Counted from the stretch's first letter, positions 1 to 9,523 are shown. The stretch: DNA of 64,000 bases from Vibrio quintilis (GCF_024529975.1 NZ_AP024898.1:744001-808000), one strand, 5' to 3'. The notes: a model not told the origin generated them from the sequence alone. Made by a program: numbers and translations.

Positions 1-2
1 CC

Positions 3-3000
3 GCAAAAGCCAAAGGTGCAAAAGTTGATACCGTTGAAATTGCCGGAGACCTCAGAAGTATCCTGAAAGAGAAGGGTCACAATGTTGTCGGTGATGATTT
101 CATAGCGTTCAACGGTAAAGACTACGATCGCATCATCATGAACCCTCCGTTTAGCAAAGACATGGATATCGATCATGTCCGTCATGCATATGACATGCTA
201 AAGCCCGGTGGCCGGTTGGTTGCAATCGTCAGTGGTATGGCCGGTGATCGTAGCAATAAAAAGAATCAGGAATTCAGGGATTGGTTAGATGCTCATGATG
301 CTGTTGAAGAAGCGGATACGGAGGGGCTGTTTAAAGATTCTCTGAATAAAACCAGTGTCCGGACAAAAACAATTACGATTGATAAGCCGGATATCAGGTA
401 CTCCCGTGAGGGAGTATCAACTGAACCGGTCACTCACCGGGGAATGACCGTTAAAAATGCTCAGCTGGCTGCAGATGAGTTTTTAAAACAGTACAACGGC
501 GGTGCCGGTGTAAAAATCTCTGTTGTGAAAACACAACCTGAAGCCGAAAAGGTGATGGGGGCAAAATTCCCTCCGGGTACTGTTGTTCATGCGCTGTATT
601 CAGACCGAACCGGCGAGACCGTTGTGGTTGCTGACAATATCGAAAACGCCCGCGAACTGCGTAAAAAACTGAGACATGAGGTTTTGGTTCACCATGGGCT
701 AAAAGCTGTTGTCGGTGATAGCGAATATCAAAAAATCCTTGAGCGAATGATGCGCGGGAAAGATTCAAAGTACCTCAAAGACTATTGGGATCACGTACAA
801 AACAATTATCCGGGTGAAACTCTGGGAAATCAGGTTGAAGAAGTGTTGGCTCATGCTGCAGAAATGGAACGGGGTAAACTCGGCCAATGGTATGACAGAG
901 TAATTGAAGCAATATCTACAGCCCTGAAAAGAGTCGGATTGATGCGCCACTCTGATATGACGAAAGCAGAGATGAACAACATCATTCAGACACTAATTGA
1001 TCGCACAAAGTCGGTTAACCAGTGGCATGACCTTAATGATAATTTCACAAAGGGGCGCGATTCAAAGCTGTCCCAGATTAAGTTCTCAAAAGTTCAGGCA
1101 AAGACGCTGGATGAGGCTCTGGCGATGCCAACGCCGGAAGAGCGATTCGGTGGCGTGCTGCAGACTTTAGGCAGAAAAATCAATGAATCAAAGTTGGCTG
1201 GAGCGGTTAAGGGTGAAGTAGGGCTTGGCTTTGTTACGCTTCGCCAACTCTCTGATTTGGCTAAAGATAAGCTTCCCCAAGTCGGCCAGTATGTTGATAC
1301 AGTTCACCGGATGCTGAGCCGCAGAAACCAGTTAGCCTTTGACGCGCACGAAATGGCTGATTCAATTCGCAAATGGATGGCAAGAAATCGCAAGTCAGCT
1401 GATGAAATGTTTGATGTCGCACATTGGGCAACTGTTGAAGGCGTTGACCCGGACCTGGAATTCAAGTCAGCGAAAGAAGCAATAGAGAAACGAATTCAGC
1501 ACCTGGAGAATGTAAACGAAGGAAGTCACAAAACCAATGAGCAAATGAGTGAGTTGAAAGAACTCCGCAATATGCTGGCCGGAGAACCCCGTCGTCAGCA
1601 AAAACATGCAGCGCTAAAGCGTCGTTTTGACAAACTGCCGGAAGAGGCCAAACAGCATTACCGGAACATGAGGGATAAGTATAAGGACCGGCATGATTTA
1701 TATAAAAAACTGTTGGAAGAGCAGATCGCTAATGCTGCGATTGACGGTCGGCTGAAAAAAGCCCGGATTGCAGATTTGCGTTCTCAGTTTGAGCTGCAGG
1801 AGGTAATGGCTCCATATTTCCCGTTATCCCGGTTTGGCGATTACTGGGTGAGTGTCCCAGATGAAAACGGCGAAAAACGGTTCCTGATGTTTGAGACGGA
1901 AAAAGAGCAGCAAGCGACTCTTCGGAAATTGAAAGATCAGGGGTTTGAACCGTTCTCCGGTTACAAACTGGATAAAGACCCGAAAGTTGAAGGTGCAAGT
2001 CTCGGGTTTGTTGTGGATCTGATGAGTAAAGTTGAGGAGTCCAAACTCAACGACCTGAAAAAAGGGGAGATCAAGGACGTCATCTATCAAATGTATCTGC
2101 AGTCTCTGCCAAGCCGCTCTATGCGGAAACAATTTATGCACCGGCAGAAAGTAAAAGGCTGGAGTAATGACGCTTTGAGGGCTTTGGCTGAAAATATGAT
2201 CAAAGGATCGTACCAGCTTGCCCGGTTAGAGTTCTCTGATGAATTAACCAAGCTGGCCTCAGATACCGCAAAGGCCGCTGGTGTGAGTGGAGATAACCAG
2301 GCGGCACGGTATTCAAATGAGCTGATGAAACGTCACGAATGGGTGATGAATCCGAAACACAATAAGATTGCTCAAAAACTCACATCAATGGGCTTTACAT
2401 GGATGCTGGGCTTTTCACCGGCTGCAGCTGCAATCAACGTCTCTCAAAACTTTGTTGTCGCACTGCCGATGATGGCCAGTAAATTCGGGGCAGGCAATGC
2501 GGCGTCAGAGCTGACAAAAACAACCAAAGAATTTGTTGCCTCAAAAGGGGATATCAAATCTAAGCTCACCAACTTCGAAGAAAAGGCAGCATTCGATCAC
2601 TGGTATGATTCTGGCCTGCTGGATTCAACCAATGCGCACGATTTAGCAGGGATGGCAGAAGGACAGAGCTGGAAATATAACCCGGCATTTGAGAAATATA
2701 ATGAGTGGATGTCGAAATTATTCCACAAAGCTGAAGTATTTAACCGGGAAACTACAGCTTTAGCGACATACCGGTTAGCCAGAAAGAACGGCATGGAACA
2801 TGAAGCTGCGACAAAGCTTGCTGAAAAACTGACGTGGGATGCGCATTTTGATTACTCAAACGTAAACCGCGCCCGGTACATGCAGAATCCGGTGATGAAG
2901 GTGGCGACTCAGTTCAAGCAGTATTCGCAAAACATGACGTATTTTTTGCTGAGAAATGCCTATCAGTCCATAAAAGGGGCAACTAAAGAAGAGCAAATTG

Positions 3001-3851
3001 AGGCCCGTAAGCAATTGATTGGCTCGCTGGGAATGACTGCATTAATGGGCGGCATGTCTGCACTACCACTGAGTGCCGCTTATGGAATAGCTAACGCTCT
3101 TTCTGCAGTTTTTGGTGATGATGACAAGCCCTGGGATGCAGAGACAGAATTCAGATCGTATCTTGCTGATGCATTTGGTGAAGATTTGGCAGACGGTATT
3201 TTATATGGAGCTGGCGGCGCTGGTATTTCTCCCCGGATTTCCATGGATAATATGTGGTTCCAGACCCCCAATGATGACGTTGATGGGGAAGGTTCGTGGG
3301 ATTTTTATGCGAAGCAAGCTGCCGGGCCGGTTCTGGGTGGGATTTTTGTTCAGGGACTCCGGTCGTTAGACCGTATTAATGATGGCGATTATTTCCGGGG
3401 TATTGAAGGGATGATGCCTAAGATTGTGAAAGATGCAATGAAAGCGTACAGGTACGCAGATGAAGGAGCTTTGAATAGCCGGGGAGATGCGTACAAAGAT
3501 GATTTCAAATGGATTGAAATCATGGGGCAATCAGTCGGATTTACACCGGGTGATTTATCCAAGCAGTACCAGGTGAACAATGCCCGGAAGCAATACGAGC
3601 AGCACGTCCTTGATCGCCGCTCTCATCTCATGAAAGCCTATTATCTCGCATGGAAGCAGCATGATGAGCGACTGATGTTTGACACTCAAAAGGCCATGTC
3701 TCAGTTTAACCGGAAGTATCCACAACTTGCTCTGACTTCACAGTCGATCAGACAGGCAATTAAAACCCGGATGCGTTACAGCAGCCAGAGTTCAAATGGA
3801 GTGAATCTGAATAAGAAACTCCGGGGAATAGAGAACGCTGTCGGTTGGTGA
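3..3851 (+). CDS. Large polyvalent phage protein (PLxRFG type), 5' end outside window
   Basis: The frame is open from the first bases, so the gene starts outside the window; 1282 codons are visible. Counting from the edge, an N6-adenine methyltransferase motif NPPF lies near codon 47, after a Rossmann-like stretch. A zincin-like HEVLVHH motif lies near codon 225. The phrase PLSRFG near codon 607 is the signature of the PLxRFG family of very large phage virion or injected proteins. Long charged helical stretches follow, with an Ala/Gly-rich hydrophobic segment near codons 1010-1037 that could insert in membrane. Such proteins bundle several enzymatic domains and are thought to enter the host with phage DNA. 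The first in-frame ATG inside the window (138) lies within the methyltransferase motif, so it is not the true start. The prophage assignment is solid; the exact role is inferred. Confidence 0.8.
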   Translation, partial: AKAKGAKVDTVEIAGDLRSILKEKGHNVVGDDFIAFNGKDYDRIIMNPPFSKDMDIDHVRHAYDMLKPGGRLVAIVSGMAGDRSNKKNQEFRDWLDAHDAVEEADTEGLFKDSLNKTSVRTKTITIDKPDIRYSREGVSTEPVTHRGMTVKNAQLAADEFLKQYNGGAGVKISVVKTQPEAEKVMGAKFPPGTVVHALYSDRTGETVVVADNIENARELRKKLRHEVLVHHGLKAVVGDSEYQKILERMMRGKDSKYLKDYWDHVQNNYPGETLGNQVEEVLAHAAEMERGKLGQWYDRVIEAISTALKRVGLMRHSDMTKAEMNNIIQTLIDRTKSVNQWHDLNDNFTKGRDSKLSQIKFSKVQAKTLDEALAMPTPEERFGGVLQTLGRKINESKLAGAVKGEVGLGFVTLRQLSDLAKDKLPQVGQYVDTVHRMLSRRNQLAFDAHEMADSIRKWMARNRKSADEMFDVAHWATVEGVDPDLEFKSAKEAIEKRIQHLENVNEGSHKTNEQMSELKELRNMLAGEPRRQQKHAALKRRFDKLPEEAKQHYRNMRDKYKDRHDLYKKLLEEQIANAAIDGRLKKARIADLRSQFELQEVMAPYFPLSRFGDYWVSVPDENGEKRFLMFETEKEQQATLRKLKDQGFEPFSGYKLDKDPKVEGASLGFVVDLMSKVEESKLNDLKKGEIKDVIYQMYLQSLPSRSMRKQFMHRQKVKGWSNDALRALAENMIKGSYQLARLEFSDELTKLASDTAKAAGVSGDNQAARYSNELMKRHEWVMNPKHNKIAQKLTSMGFTWMLGFSPAAAAINVSQNFVVALPMMASKFGAGNAASELTKTTKEFVASKGDIKSKLTNFEEKAAFDHWYDSGLLDSTNAHDLAGMAEGQSWKYNPAFEKYNEWMSKLFHKAEVFNRETTALATYRLARKNGMEHEAATKLAEKLTWDAHFDYSNVNRARYMQNPVMKVATQFKQYSQNMTYFLLRNAYQSIKGATKEEQIEARKQLIGSLGMTALMGGMSALPLSAAYGIANALSAVFGDDDKPWDAETEFRSYLADAFGEDLADGILYGAGGAGISPRISMDNMWFQTPNDDVDGEGSWDFYAKQAAGPVLGGIFVQGLRSLDRINDGDYFRGIEGMMPKIVKDAMKAYRYADEGALNSRGDAYKDDFKWIEIMGQSVGFTPGDLSKQYQVNNARKQYEQHVLDRRSHLMKAYYLAWKQHDERLMFDTQKAMSQFNRKYPQLALTSQSIRQAIKTRMRYSSQSSNGVNLNKKLRGIENAVGW

Positions 3852-3855
3852 TTTT

Positions 3856-3874
3856 AGCGCGGGTTAACCGCGCT
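3856..3874. terminator. Hairpin at the end of the phage protein gene
   Basis: Stem AGCGCGG/CCGCGCT around GTTAA sits just after the stop of the large phage gene and overlaps the last codons of the convergent repressor gene. The T-run is weak, so it is a possible rather than a certain terminator. Confidence 0.4.
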
Positions 3875-4175
3875 TCTCCTTCTTTGCTTCGCTATCCATA
3901 ACTACCATTAGTGATAATAATGCATGTTTGGAACGAGGAGACATCTTGTTCCAAATACTAATGTACTCAGATGTGCGAATATCAGCAGAAACGCTAAATT
4001 CTGAAATGCTCAGTGCTGCAAAAAGCTGATCTCTGTCTTCAAGCGTCATCTTCTGATGACCAGACATAATACGTTTGATGCGTGAGAGCCCTATGCCGGA
4101 CATCTCAGACAATTTTGAGTATGAAATGCTTCTGCTGTTTATTGTATTCCGAATCATAACTACAGTCGGATGCAT
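3864..4175 (-). CDS. Phage-type helix-turn-helix transcriptional regulator
   Basis: A 103-aa protein with an XRE/Cro-CI-like helix-turn-helix at about residues 18-50 (core KLSEMSGIGLSRIKRIMSG), followed by a short helical region. It is convergent with the large phage gene and divergent from a small plus-strand ORF at 4369. The intergenic space holds a perfect 19-bp palindrome (4238-4256), the expected kind of operator for autoregulation. The fold is clear from the sequence; the repressor role is inferred from size and position. It resembles small prophage regulators rather than a global regulator. Confidence 0.7.
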   Translation of the reverse strand: MHPTVVMIRNTINSRSISYSKLSEMSGIGLSRIKRIMSGHQKMTLEDRDQLFAALSISEFSVSADIRTSEYISIWNKMSPRSKHALLSLMVVMDSEAKKEKRG

Positions 4176-4237
4176 AAAACCTCATTGTTTTTAATAATAT
4201 TTTTATCATTATAGCTAATGGTTTGACGCTGTCATTC

Positions 4238-4256
4238 TGGTTCGAATTTCGAACCA
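4238..4256. promoter_or_regulatory. Perfect palindromic operator candidate
   Basis: TGGTTCGAA-T-TTCGAACCA is a perfect inverted repeat of 9-bp arms. It lies 63 bp upstream of the HTH regulator start and 113 bp upstream of the divergent ORF. A partial half-site (TTTTGAAC) follows near 4274. Likely binding site of the adjacent regulator. Confidence 0.6.
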
Positions 4257-4368
4257 TTTCGCCTATTTGGGCTGAATTTTGAACTACGTGCAATAAATTG
4301 GTAGAAAATCAACCAATGGATATTGCATTATCATTATTCCGTAAAAAAAACGTCAAGAGGCTGTAAAT

Positions 4369-4548
4369 ATGAAAGATAAAATCAATGACTTAGAGTCAAT
4401 TATAGACGAGACAGAGCTTGCAATATTAGCACTGAGTTCAACGATGCTTTGCGAATACGTGGGGATATGCGCGTTGCAAAACCTCCTCGCAGATGTTGGT
4501 CAGAAGGCCAAGCGTTTGCTTGAACTGGAAAACAAAAACCGATTTTAA
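4369..4548 (+). CDS. Small unknown phage-associated protein (59 aa)
   Basis: The ORF starts with ATG after an AAGAGG ribosome binding site at 4355-4360 and ends in TAA just before a strong hairpin terminator. The product begins MKDKINDLESIIDE and is largely alpha-helical: an acidic N-terminal helix, a hydrophobic middle (LAILALSSTMLCEYVGICAL) and a basic end. It is divergent from the HTH regulator across the palindromic operator, as expected for a regulated early phage gene. No family was recognised. Confidence 0.5.
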   Translation: MKDKINDLESIIDETELAILALSSTMLCEYVGICALQNLLADVGQKAKRLLELENKNRF

Positions 4549-4557
4549 GAAAATAAA

Positions 4558-4575
4558 AAGGCCCGTTTGGGCCTT
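4558..4575. terminator. Bidirectional hairpin terminator
   Basis: AAGGCCC-GTTT-GGGCCTT, preceded by an A-rich run and followed by TTATTTG. It serves the small ORF ending at 4548, and on the other strand it overlaps the stop codon of the endonuclease gene. Confidence 0.65.
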
Positions 4576-5266
4576 ATTTGCAATGCTTTGTAACAAACTT
4601 ATTATCATTTCCCTGAACAGCTGCTATCCGTTTATTCCTCTTACACTCCCACTTAGTTACAGGATCTGTCTTGTCCCATGCACTCATGAGTCTTTTCTGA
4701 CTTTTTGATAATCTGATCTTGTACCGGTCGGACATGTATAAATAGGTTCTTGCGATATTGCCGCGAACACTTGCAGGAGGCATAGCGGATCGCTTCTTAA
4801 AATCAATCTGCATAGGGCATTGACCATATGTTGCACCATGCGTTCCTGACCATTGCGTGAACCTGTAGTTACTGCGATTTCCGTTCACCTCTCCGATAGC
4901 CGGGACAAGATTATGTAGATCCGATTCCATCTTTTTAAAAGCAGGGAACTTGTGGCAATTTTTGCGGCCACCTTCCTGCCAGCATTTCATCTGATGTCCA
5001 AACTGCCAGGCCGGCATGATGTGCTCCCATTCAATTCGGTTTGCACGCTTCTTCTCTTTTCTTATTTTATAGCCACATGATTTGAGATCAGGTTTACCGG
5101 CCCCTTTTTTACCTTTGAAGTTGAAGTCACAACCACAGTAAAACGTTTTGGTGTGGTCCTGATAGATTTTAACGGCCTCTTTTTTGGCTCGTGAAAAATT
5201 TGCAGGGTGGGCGGAAACTGACAAAGCTGGCACAAACAATAGTGCGATTACGAGTTTCTTATACAT
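4574..5266 (-). CDS. Secreted/periplasmic endonuclease I (EndA/Dns family)
   Basis: A 230-aa protein with an N-terminal signal peptide ([20 protein letters not shown]) and the endonuclease I core. The metal-binding catalytic motif [10 protein letters not shown] is at about residues 97-106, followed by the conserved [18 protein letters not shown] block. Several Cys residues are consistent with the disulfides of this family. These enzymes non-specifically degrade double-stranded DNA in the periplasm or medium; Vibrio Dns homologues limit uptake and use external DNA. Length matches the family. It lies directly beside prophage genes, so it may be an accessory copy rather than the core dns gene. 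Family assignment is confident; symbol left open. Confidence 0.9.
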   Translation of the reverse strand: MYKKLVIALLFVPALSVSAHPANFSRAKKEAVKIYQDHTKTFYCGCDFNFKGKKGAGKPDLKSCGYKIRKEKKRANRIEWEHIMPAWQFGHQMKCWQEGGRKNCHKFPAFKKMESDLHNLVPAIGEVNGNRSNYRFTQWSGTHGATYGQCPMQIDFKKRSAMPPASVRGNIARTYLYMSDRYKIRLSKSQKRLMSAWDKTDPVTKWECKRNKRIAAVQGNDNKFVTKHCK

Positions 5267-5494
5267 TGAGTCTACTTACTGATTTTGCTTATGAGTATAT
5301 TTGAAGTTAGCAGAGATGATGTCAAGTTTTCATTTCCCCATTGAGTACTTAAATTTATGTAGAACTCATCGTAATGTTCCCCTTTATTTCCATATTAAAT
5401 CAAGAGAGTATGATGGCTAAAAAAAGCACTGTATAAACTACTGTATTCCTCCACGTTAACTCCACAATTAATCCACGCCCCAAATTTCAGGCAT

Positions 5495-5525
5495 AAAAAA
5501 AGGCACAAAATTTGTGCCTTTTTTT
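5495..5525. terminator. Bidirectional terminator after the phnA-like gene
   Basis: AAAGGCACAAA/TTTGTGCCTTT is a near-perfect inverted repeat with long A and T flanks on both sides. It lies 27 bp past the stop of the minus-strand phnA-like gene. The rest of 5267-5494, upstream of the endonuclease gene, shows no ORF or clear structure. Confidence 0.75.
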
Positions 5526-5551
5526 ACTGTTTCAAACTGTCTTTTTTAAGC

Positions 5552-6121
5552 TTACTTTTTCCGCGAAAACTCACAGCGCAACCAGATAGATTGCCCTTCA
5601 ACTTTACCGGAGAACAGATCCGGGTCATCCTGCGCGAGGCCAATGTTTCTGACCACTGTGCCTTGTTTGACGACCATGCTGGAACCTTTTACCGGCAGGT
5701 CTTTGATGATTGTGACATCGTCACCTTTCTTCAGTTCTGCACCGTTGCAATCGACGTGCTTCTGGCCGTCTTCATCCATGCCGATCTCTGCCCATTTGGC
5801 GACATCTTCTTCCATGTACATCATGTCCAGCAGGTCCTGAGCCCAGCCTTCAGATTCAGACAGACGTTTTAGCTGACGCCATGCGGTCACCTGTACTGGT
5901 GGCACCTGACTCCACATGCTGTCATTCAGGCAGCGCCAGTGGTTTGCATCTGCGGTTTCCGGGTTCTCGACCTGTTGGCGGCAGGTATCACACAACATGA
6001 TCGCGTGATCAACGGTAACCTGAGTATGTGGTGCCACAACATAGGGTTGAAGCGGAGACGTTGCTGAGCACAGCTCACAAGCTGAACCACAGCGTTCCAG
6101 TAAAGTTGCTTCTGTAGACAT
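5552..6121 (-). CDS. phnA: PhnA/YjdM-domain zinc protein
   Basis: A 189-aa protein with an N-terminal zinc-ribbon-like region (CGSACELC at about residues 10-17 and CDTCRQQ near 45) and the C-terminal PhnA domain (DCNGAELKKGDDVTIIKDLPVKG ending in IWLRCEFSRKK). The family was named from the phosphonate operon, but its biochemical role is poorly defined and it is not a demonstrated phosphonoacetate hydrolase here. The longer frame starts at 6163, but ATG at 6121 (MSTEATLLERC) matches the usual start of the family and has AGGA upstream. It is divergent from the thioesterase gene. Confidence 0.85.
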   Translation of the reverse strand: MSTEATLLERCGSACELCSATSPLQPYVVAPHTQVTVDHAIMLCDTCRQQVENPETADANHWRCLNDSMWSQVPPVQVTAWRQLKRLSESEGWAQDLLDMMYMEEDVAKWAEIGMDEDGQKHVDCNGAELKKGDDVTIIKDLPVKGSSMVVKQGTVVRNIGLAQDDPDLFSGKVEGQSIWLRCEFSRKK

Positions 6122-6366
6122 CGCATCTTGATCCTGTCTGAAAATTGAGGGGGTATTATCCATTCTGTGGCGCGAAATGAAAGGACTAATCGATAAATAA
6201 TATGCGATAAGCCGCTTTCATGAGACTCATGATAGACTGGACCGGTAAATTGTAAGTGGTGCTGATGTCGTGGCACAAACTAAAAAAGGGCAGGGAAGTC
6301 TGAAGCGGTTGTGAAACGACATCTGTGTTAACAGACTATGGAACGTCGGGCAAAAAGAGGAACAGC

Positions 6367-6801
6367 ATGAAGATCTGGAAAAAACCGATTGATGTGGATG
6401 TATTGAACCAGACATCACCGAATACCCTGATTGAACACTTGAATATTGTTTACAGTGAAGTCACGGACAACACGATCTCTGCCACCATGCCTGTGTGCAG
6501 TTTTACCCATCAGCCACTGGGAATGCTGCACGGCGGGGCATCTGTCGTGCTGGCTGAAACGCTTGGCTCAGTGGCAGCGAATTTCTGTGTGGATGATAAC
6601 CATTATGCGGTCGGGCTGGATATCAATGCCAACCATATTCGTGCCATGTGTAAAGGTGAAGTGACCGGCACGGCCGGGCCGGTGCATCTGGGTGTTTCGA
6701 CTCAGGTATGGCAAATCAATATCACCGATGAGCGTGACCGGCTGGTTTGTCAGAGTCGCTTAACGGTGATGGTGAAGAAAAAGCGTGAGCGCCACAGCTA
6801 A
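6367..6801 (+). CDS. Hotdog-fold acyl-CoA thioesterase (YdiI/EntH-like)
   Basis: A 144-aa PaaI/YbgC-type hotdog thioesterase. The helix-start motif PLGMLHGGASVVLAET, with the HGG core and the Glu typical of hotdog active sites, lies at about residues 43-58. The usual strand pattern follows (GLDINANHIR, GEVTGTAGPVH). ATG at 6367 is chosen because AGAGGA lies 6-11 bases upstream; the frame extends back to 6325 without a ribosome site. The closest well-known relatives hydrolyse DHNA-CoA (YdiI/MenI) or proofread the enterobactin synthase (EntH). Its own substrate cannot be read from sequence. It is far from the NRPS cluster and is probably housekeeping. Confidence 0.85.
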   Translation: MKIWKKPIDVDVLNQTSPNTLIEHLNIVYSEVTDNTISATMPVCSFTHQPLGMLHGGASVVLAETLGSVAANFCVDDNHYAVGLDINANHIRAMCKGEVTGTAGPVHLGVSTQVWQINITDERDRLVCQSRLTVMVKKKRERHS

Positions 6802-6879
6802 ATCCATGAAAGCATTTGCAACAGGGTGCTGAAATGGGGAAAATGATTTTATTCTTATTCCGGGTGAAATTTCCTCTTT

Positions 6880-8580
6880 ATGAGCAGTCCAAGATTACGG
6901 GTTCAGTTCGAAACATTATTTGAATACTTTAACGGGCAAAATACCAGCATCCGGCTGGAAGATGTGACCGGCATTTTGTTCTGTACCCGGCGTAATGCCC
7001 GGATTGTTCTGAATAAAATGGAAGAAGAGGGCTGGATTGAATGGCATCCGGCGGCTGGCCGGGGCAAGTTATCTGAGCTGATCTTTAAAAGAAGCCGCTC
7101 CGATGTCAGTGAAAATCTTGCCCGGCGCTATCTCGAAGAAGGCAAAATCAGTCAGGCTTTGTCGGTGCTGGATCAGGATGCGGGCAAACTCACCCAGGTG
7201 ATCCAGAATTATCTCGGTGTGCAGCATCAGGAAGGTTTACAGGTGGTACGTCTGCCTTATTACCGGCCTTTGTCAATGCTCAATCCGCGCAAAAAAATGC
7301 GCCGCTCTGAGCAGCATATTGCCCGGCAGATTTTCAGCGGCCTGACCACACTGGATGAACGGGATGAAGTACAGGCCGATCTGGCCCACAGCTGGGAAAA
7401 TATCTCGCCGTGCCACTGGCGGTTTTACCTGCGTCCGGGCGTTCGTTTTCATAACGGCGAACAGCTGGTCTCTGAACTGGTGGCCAGAAATCTGCTCGAC
7501 TTACGCCGGTTCCGGCTGTTTGAACATATCGAATCGGTGACGTCTCCCTGTGGTTATGTGGTTGATATCTTTTTGAAAAAGCCGGATTACCATCTGCCTG
7601 TTTTGTTGGCTGAAACCTGTGCCAAGATCATTGCTGATGACGTAAATAGCAGCGACCCTGATTTAATGCCGGTCGGCACCGGCCCATATAAAGTGGTGCT
7701 GAATGATGATAAACGCCTGATTCTTCAGGCATTTGACGGCTATTTTGGTTATCGTCCGCTACTGGATAAGATCGAAGTGTATGTGATTGATGAAACCCAC
7801 TCCTGCCTGATTTTTCCGACATTGGATACCCCGATTAAAAACAGGCAAAGAAACCGGCTGACAGAGGAAGTCGATCTGGATCCGGGCTGTATTTATTTAC
7901 AGCTGAACCGCAAAGATGGTGTTGCGCAGGATGAAAACTGGGCCGATTATCTGACTCAGAAGCTGAATGCCCTGAACTTTTTCAGCCGTTGCCCGGAAGA
8001 AACGATTGTTGAATGGGGCATTTTACCAGCACACGGCCTGAAGCCGGGCTGGTATCATCATAGCCCACAGCAGCAGGCTGAACCCCCCGGCTGTGCGACA
8101 CTGACAGTTGCCTATCATGCCCGTCATCCGATGTTTCCGCATTTAAAGAAAATTATTCAGGCGGTGCTCACTGAAGATGGTATTCAGGTTGAGTTTGTCA
8201 CTTACGAACATACAATTGAAGATATGTCTGGTGTGGATATCTGGATTAAAGCGATGGGGATTTCAAACCGCCGTGATGATGCGCTGGCCGGATGGCTGCT
8301 GGATTATTCCGATTTGAGTGAAATGAGTCAGGATCAAGACTTTGCGGCATGGCAACAGCGAATTGATGACTGGCGGTCTGAGATAAATCAGCCTTTTCCG
8401 GCAGCGGAAATAGGCAAATCTTTGATTGAACGGCATCAGATTGTCCCGCTTTTCCATTGCTGGCTGGGGGTGAATCATGATCAGTGTGGTGCCTTACAAA
8501 ATGCGCAGTGTAATGCGTTAGGATGGTTTGATTTTTGCCGGGTGTGGGTTAAACCCGATTTGCACGCATCCGGTCATTAA
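6880..8580 (+). CDS. SgrR-family transcriptional regulator
   Basis: A 566-aa protein with an N-terminal winged-helix domain (residues 1-110; VTGILFCTRRNARIVLNKMEEEGWIEW, then AGRGKLSEL) fused to a periplasmic-solute-binding-protein-type domain (from about residue 160, with the GVRFHNG and PVGTGPYKV motifs of SBP family 5). This architecture defines SgrR/YbaE regulators, which sense a small ligand with the binding-protein domain; E. coli SgrR controls sgrS under sugar-phosphate stress. Which ligand is bound here is unknown. The next gene, a LysR regulator, starts 13 bp downstream, so the two are probably co-transcribed. Confidence 0.85.
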   Translation: MSSPRLRVQFETLFEYFNGQNTSIRLEDVTGILFCTRRNARIVLNKMEEEGWIEWHPAAGRGKLSELIFKRSRSDVSENLARRYLEEGKISQALSVLDQDAGKLTQVIQNYLGVQHQEGLQVVRLPYYRPLSMLNPRKKMRRSEQHIARQIFSGLTTLDERDEVQADLAHSWENISPCHWRFYLRPGVRFHNGEQLVSELVARNLLDLRRFRLFEHIESVTSPCGYVVDIFLKKPDYHLPVLLAETCAKIIADDVNSSDPDLMPVGTGPYKVVLNDDKRLILQAFDGYFGYRPLLDKIEVYVIDETHSCLIFPTLDTPIKNRQRNRLTEEVDLDPGCIYLQLNRKDGVAQDENWADYLTQKLNALNFFSRCPEETIVEWGILPAHGLKPGWYHHSPQQQAEPPGCATLTVAYHARHPMFPHLKKIIQAVLTEDGIQVEFVTYEHTIEDMSGVDIWIKAMGISNRRDDALAGWLLDYSDLSEMSQDQDFAAWQQRIDDWRSEINQPFPAAEIGKSLIERHQIVPLFHCWLGVNHDQCGALQNAQCNALGWFDFCRVWVKPDLHASGH

Positions 8581-8592
8581 AGGAAATTTGTT

Positions 8593-9480
8593 GTGCATAG
8601 TCCGATTACATTAGAGGCATTATATATACTTGATGCCATTGAGCGGCGGGGAAGCTTTGCTGCTGCCGCCCATGAACTGAACCGTGCGCCCAGTTCTCTG
8701 AGCTATCAGATTCAGAAGCTGGAGCAGGAACTTGATATCATCATTTTTGACCGGTCAGGGCATAAAGCGAATTTTACCGATTCCGGCCGGTTACTGCTGG
8801 ATCAGGGGCGGCTGATTTTGTCGGCCACAGATAAACTGGTCAATGATGCGACTGTGCTGGCGAATGGCTGGGAGCTGGATTTAACCATCGCTTATGACGG
8901 CATTATTCCGGTCAATAACTTTTTCCCGATGGTGTCTTCGCTTGGAGATATCAGTAAAACGCGGGTGCGGTTGCAGGAAGAGATTCTGGCCGGCTGCTGG
9001 GAGTCGCTGGCGACAGACCGGGCCGATTTGCTGATTTGTCCACGGCTGGATACGCTGCCGCACGATGTCAAAGTGGAAACGCTGGGTTCGATTTCATTTG
9101 TCTGGGTGGCGGCAACAGAACATTATGTGCATAAACGCCGGGGGGTGTTTGATGAAGAAGCCCGGCAAAAATACCGGATTATCGCAATTTCAGATACCGC
9201 CCGGGAACAGCCGCCGCTGAGTGTGAACATTCTGCATAAACAGCCCCGGATGACCGTGACCACCATGGCTGCAAAATGTGAAGCTTTGATTGATGGTCTG
9301 GGTATCGGGACTTTACCGAAACAGGTGGCGGATGCTTATATTGCGCAGGGGAAACTCAGGTTGATTGACGGCACGGACATGACCACATCTGAGCTGGTAC
9401 TGGCCTGGCGGCGCAATAAAATGGGAGAGGCGAAATCCTGGTGTATCCAGTACCTGAAAAAGCACTGGAAGATGATCTGA
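8593..9480 (+). CDS. LysR-family transcriptional regulator
   Basis: A 295-aa protein with the classic N-terminal LysR helix-turn-helix (residues 5-65; RGSFAAAAHELNRAPSSLSYQIQKLEQELDIIIFDR) and a C-terminal ligand-binding domain. The start is GTG with AGGA 8 bases upstream, directly after the sgrR-like stop. It is convergent with the acetyltransferase gene across a strong terminator, so that gene is not an obvious divergent target. Effector and regulon are unknown. Confidence 0.9.
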   Translation: MHSPITLEALYILDAIERRGSFAAAAHELNRAPSSLSYQIQKLEQELDIIIFDRSGHKANFTDSGRLLLDQGRLILSATDKLVNDATVLANGWELDLTIAYDGIIPVNNFFPMVSSLGDISKTRVRLQEEILAGCWESLATDRADLLICPRLDTLPHDVKVETLGSISFVWVAATEHYVHKRRGVFDEEARQKYRIIAISDTAREQPPLSVNILHKQPRMTVTTMAAKCEALIDGLGIGTLPKQVADAYIAQGKLRLIDGTDMTTSELVLAWRRNKMGEAKSWCIQYLKKHWKMI

Positions 9481-9495
9481 ACATCCTCTTCACGG

Positions 9496-9517
9496 GCCGG
9501 TCACTGACCGGCTTTTT
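9496..9517 (+). terminator. Rho-independent terminator
   Basis: GCCGGTC-ACT-GACCGGC followed by TTTTT, 15 bp after the LysR stop. It ends the sgrR-like/lysR operon and lies in the gap between convergent genes. Confidence 0.85.
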
Positions 9518-9523
9518 ATGTTC

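Noticed and set aside
451-950. Minus-strand frames opposite the large phage gene
   Set aside because: No ribosome sites or recognisable domains; they mirror a well-supported gene in another frame.
6367-6801. Hotdog thioesterase as EntH-like editor of the NRPS
   Set aside because: It is 10 kb outside the cluster in an unrelated context, and the cluster has its own type II thioesterase.
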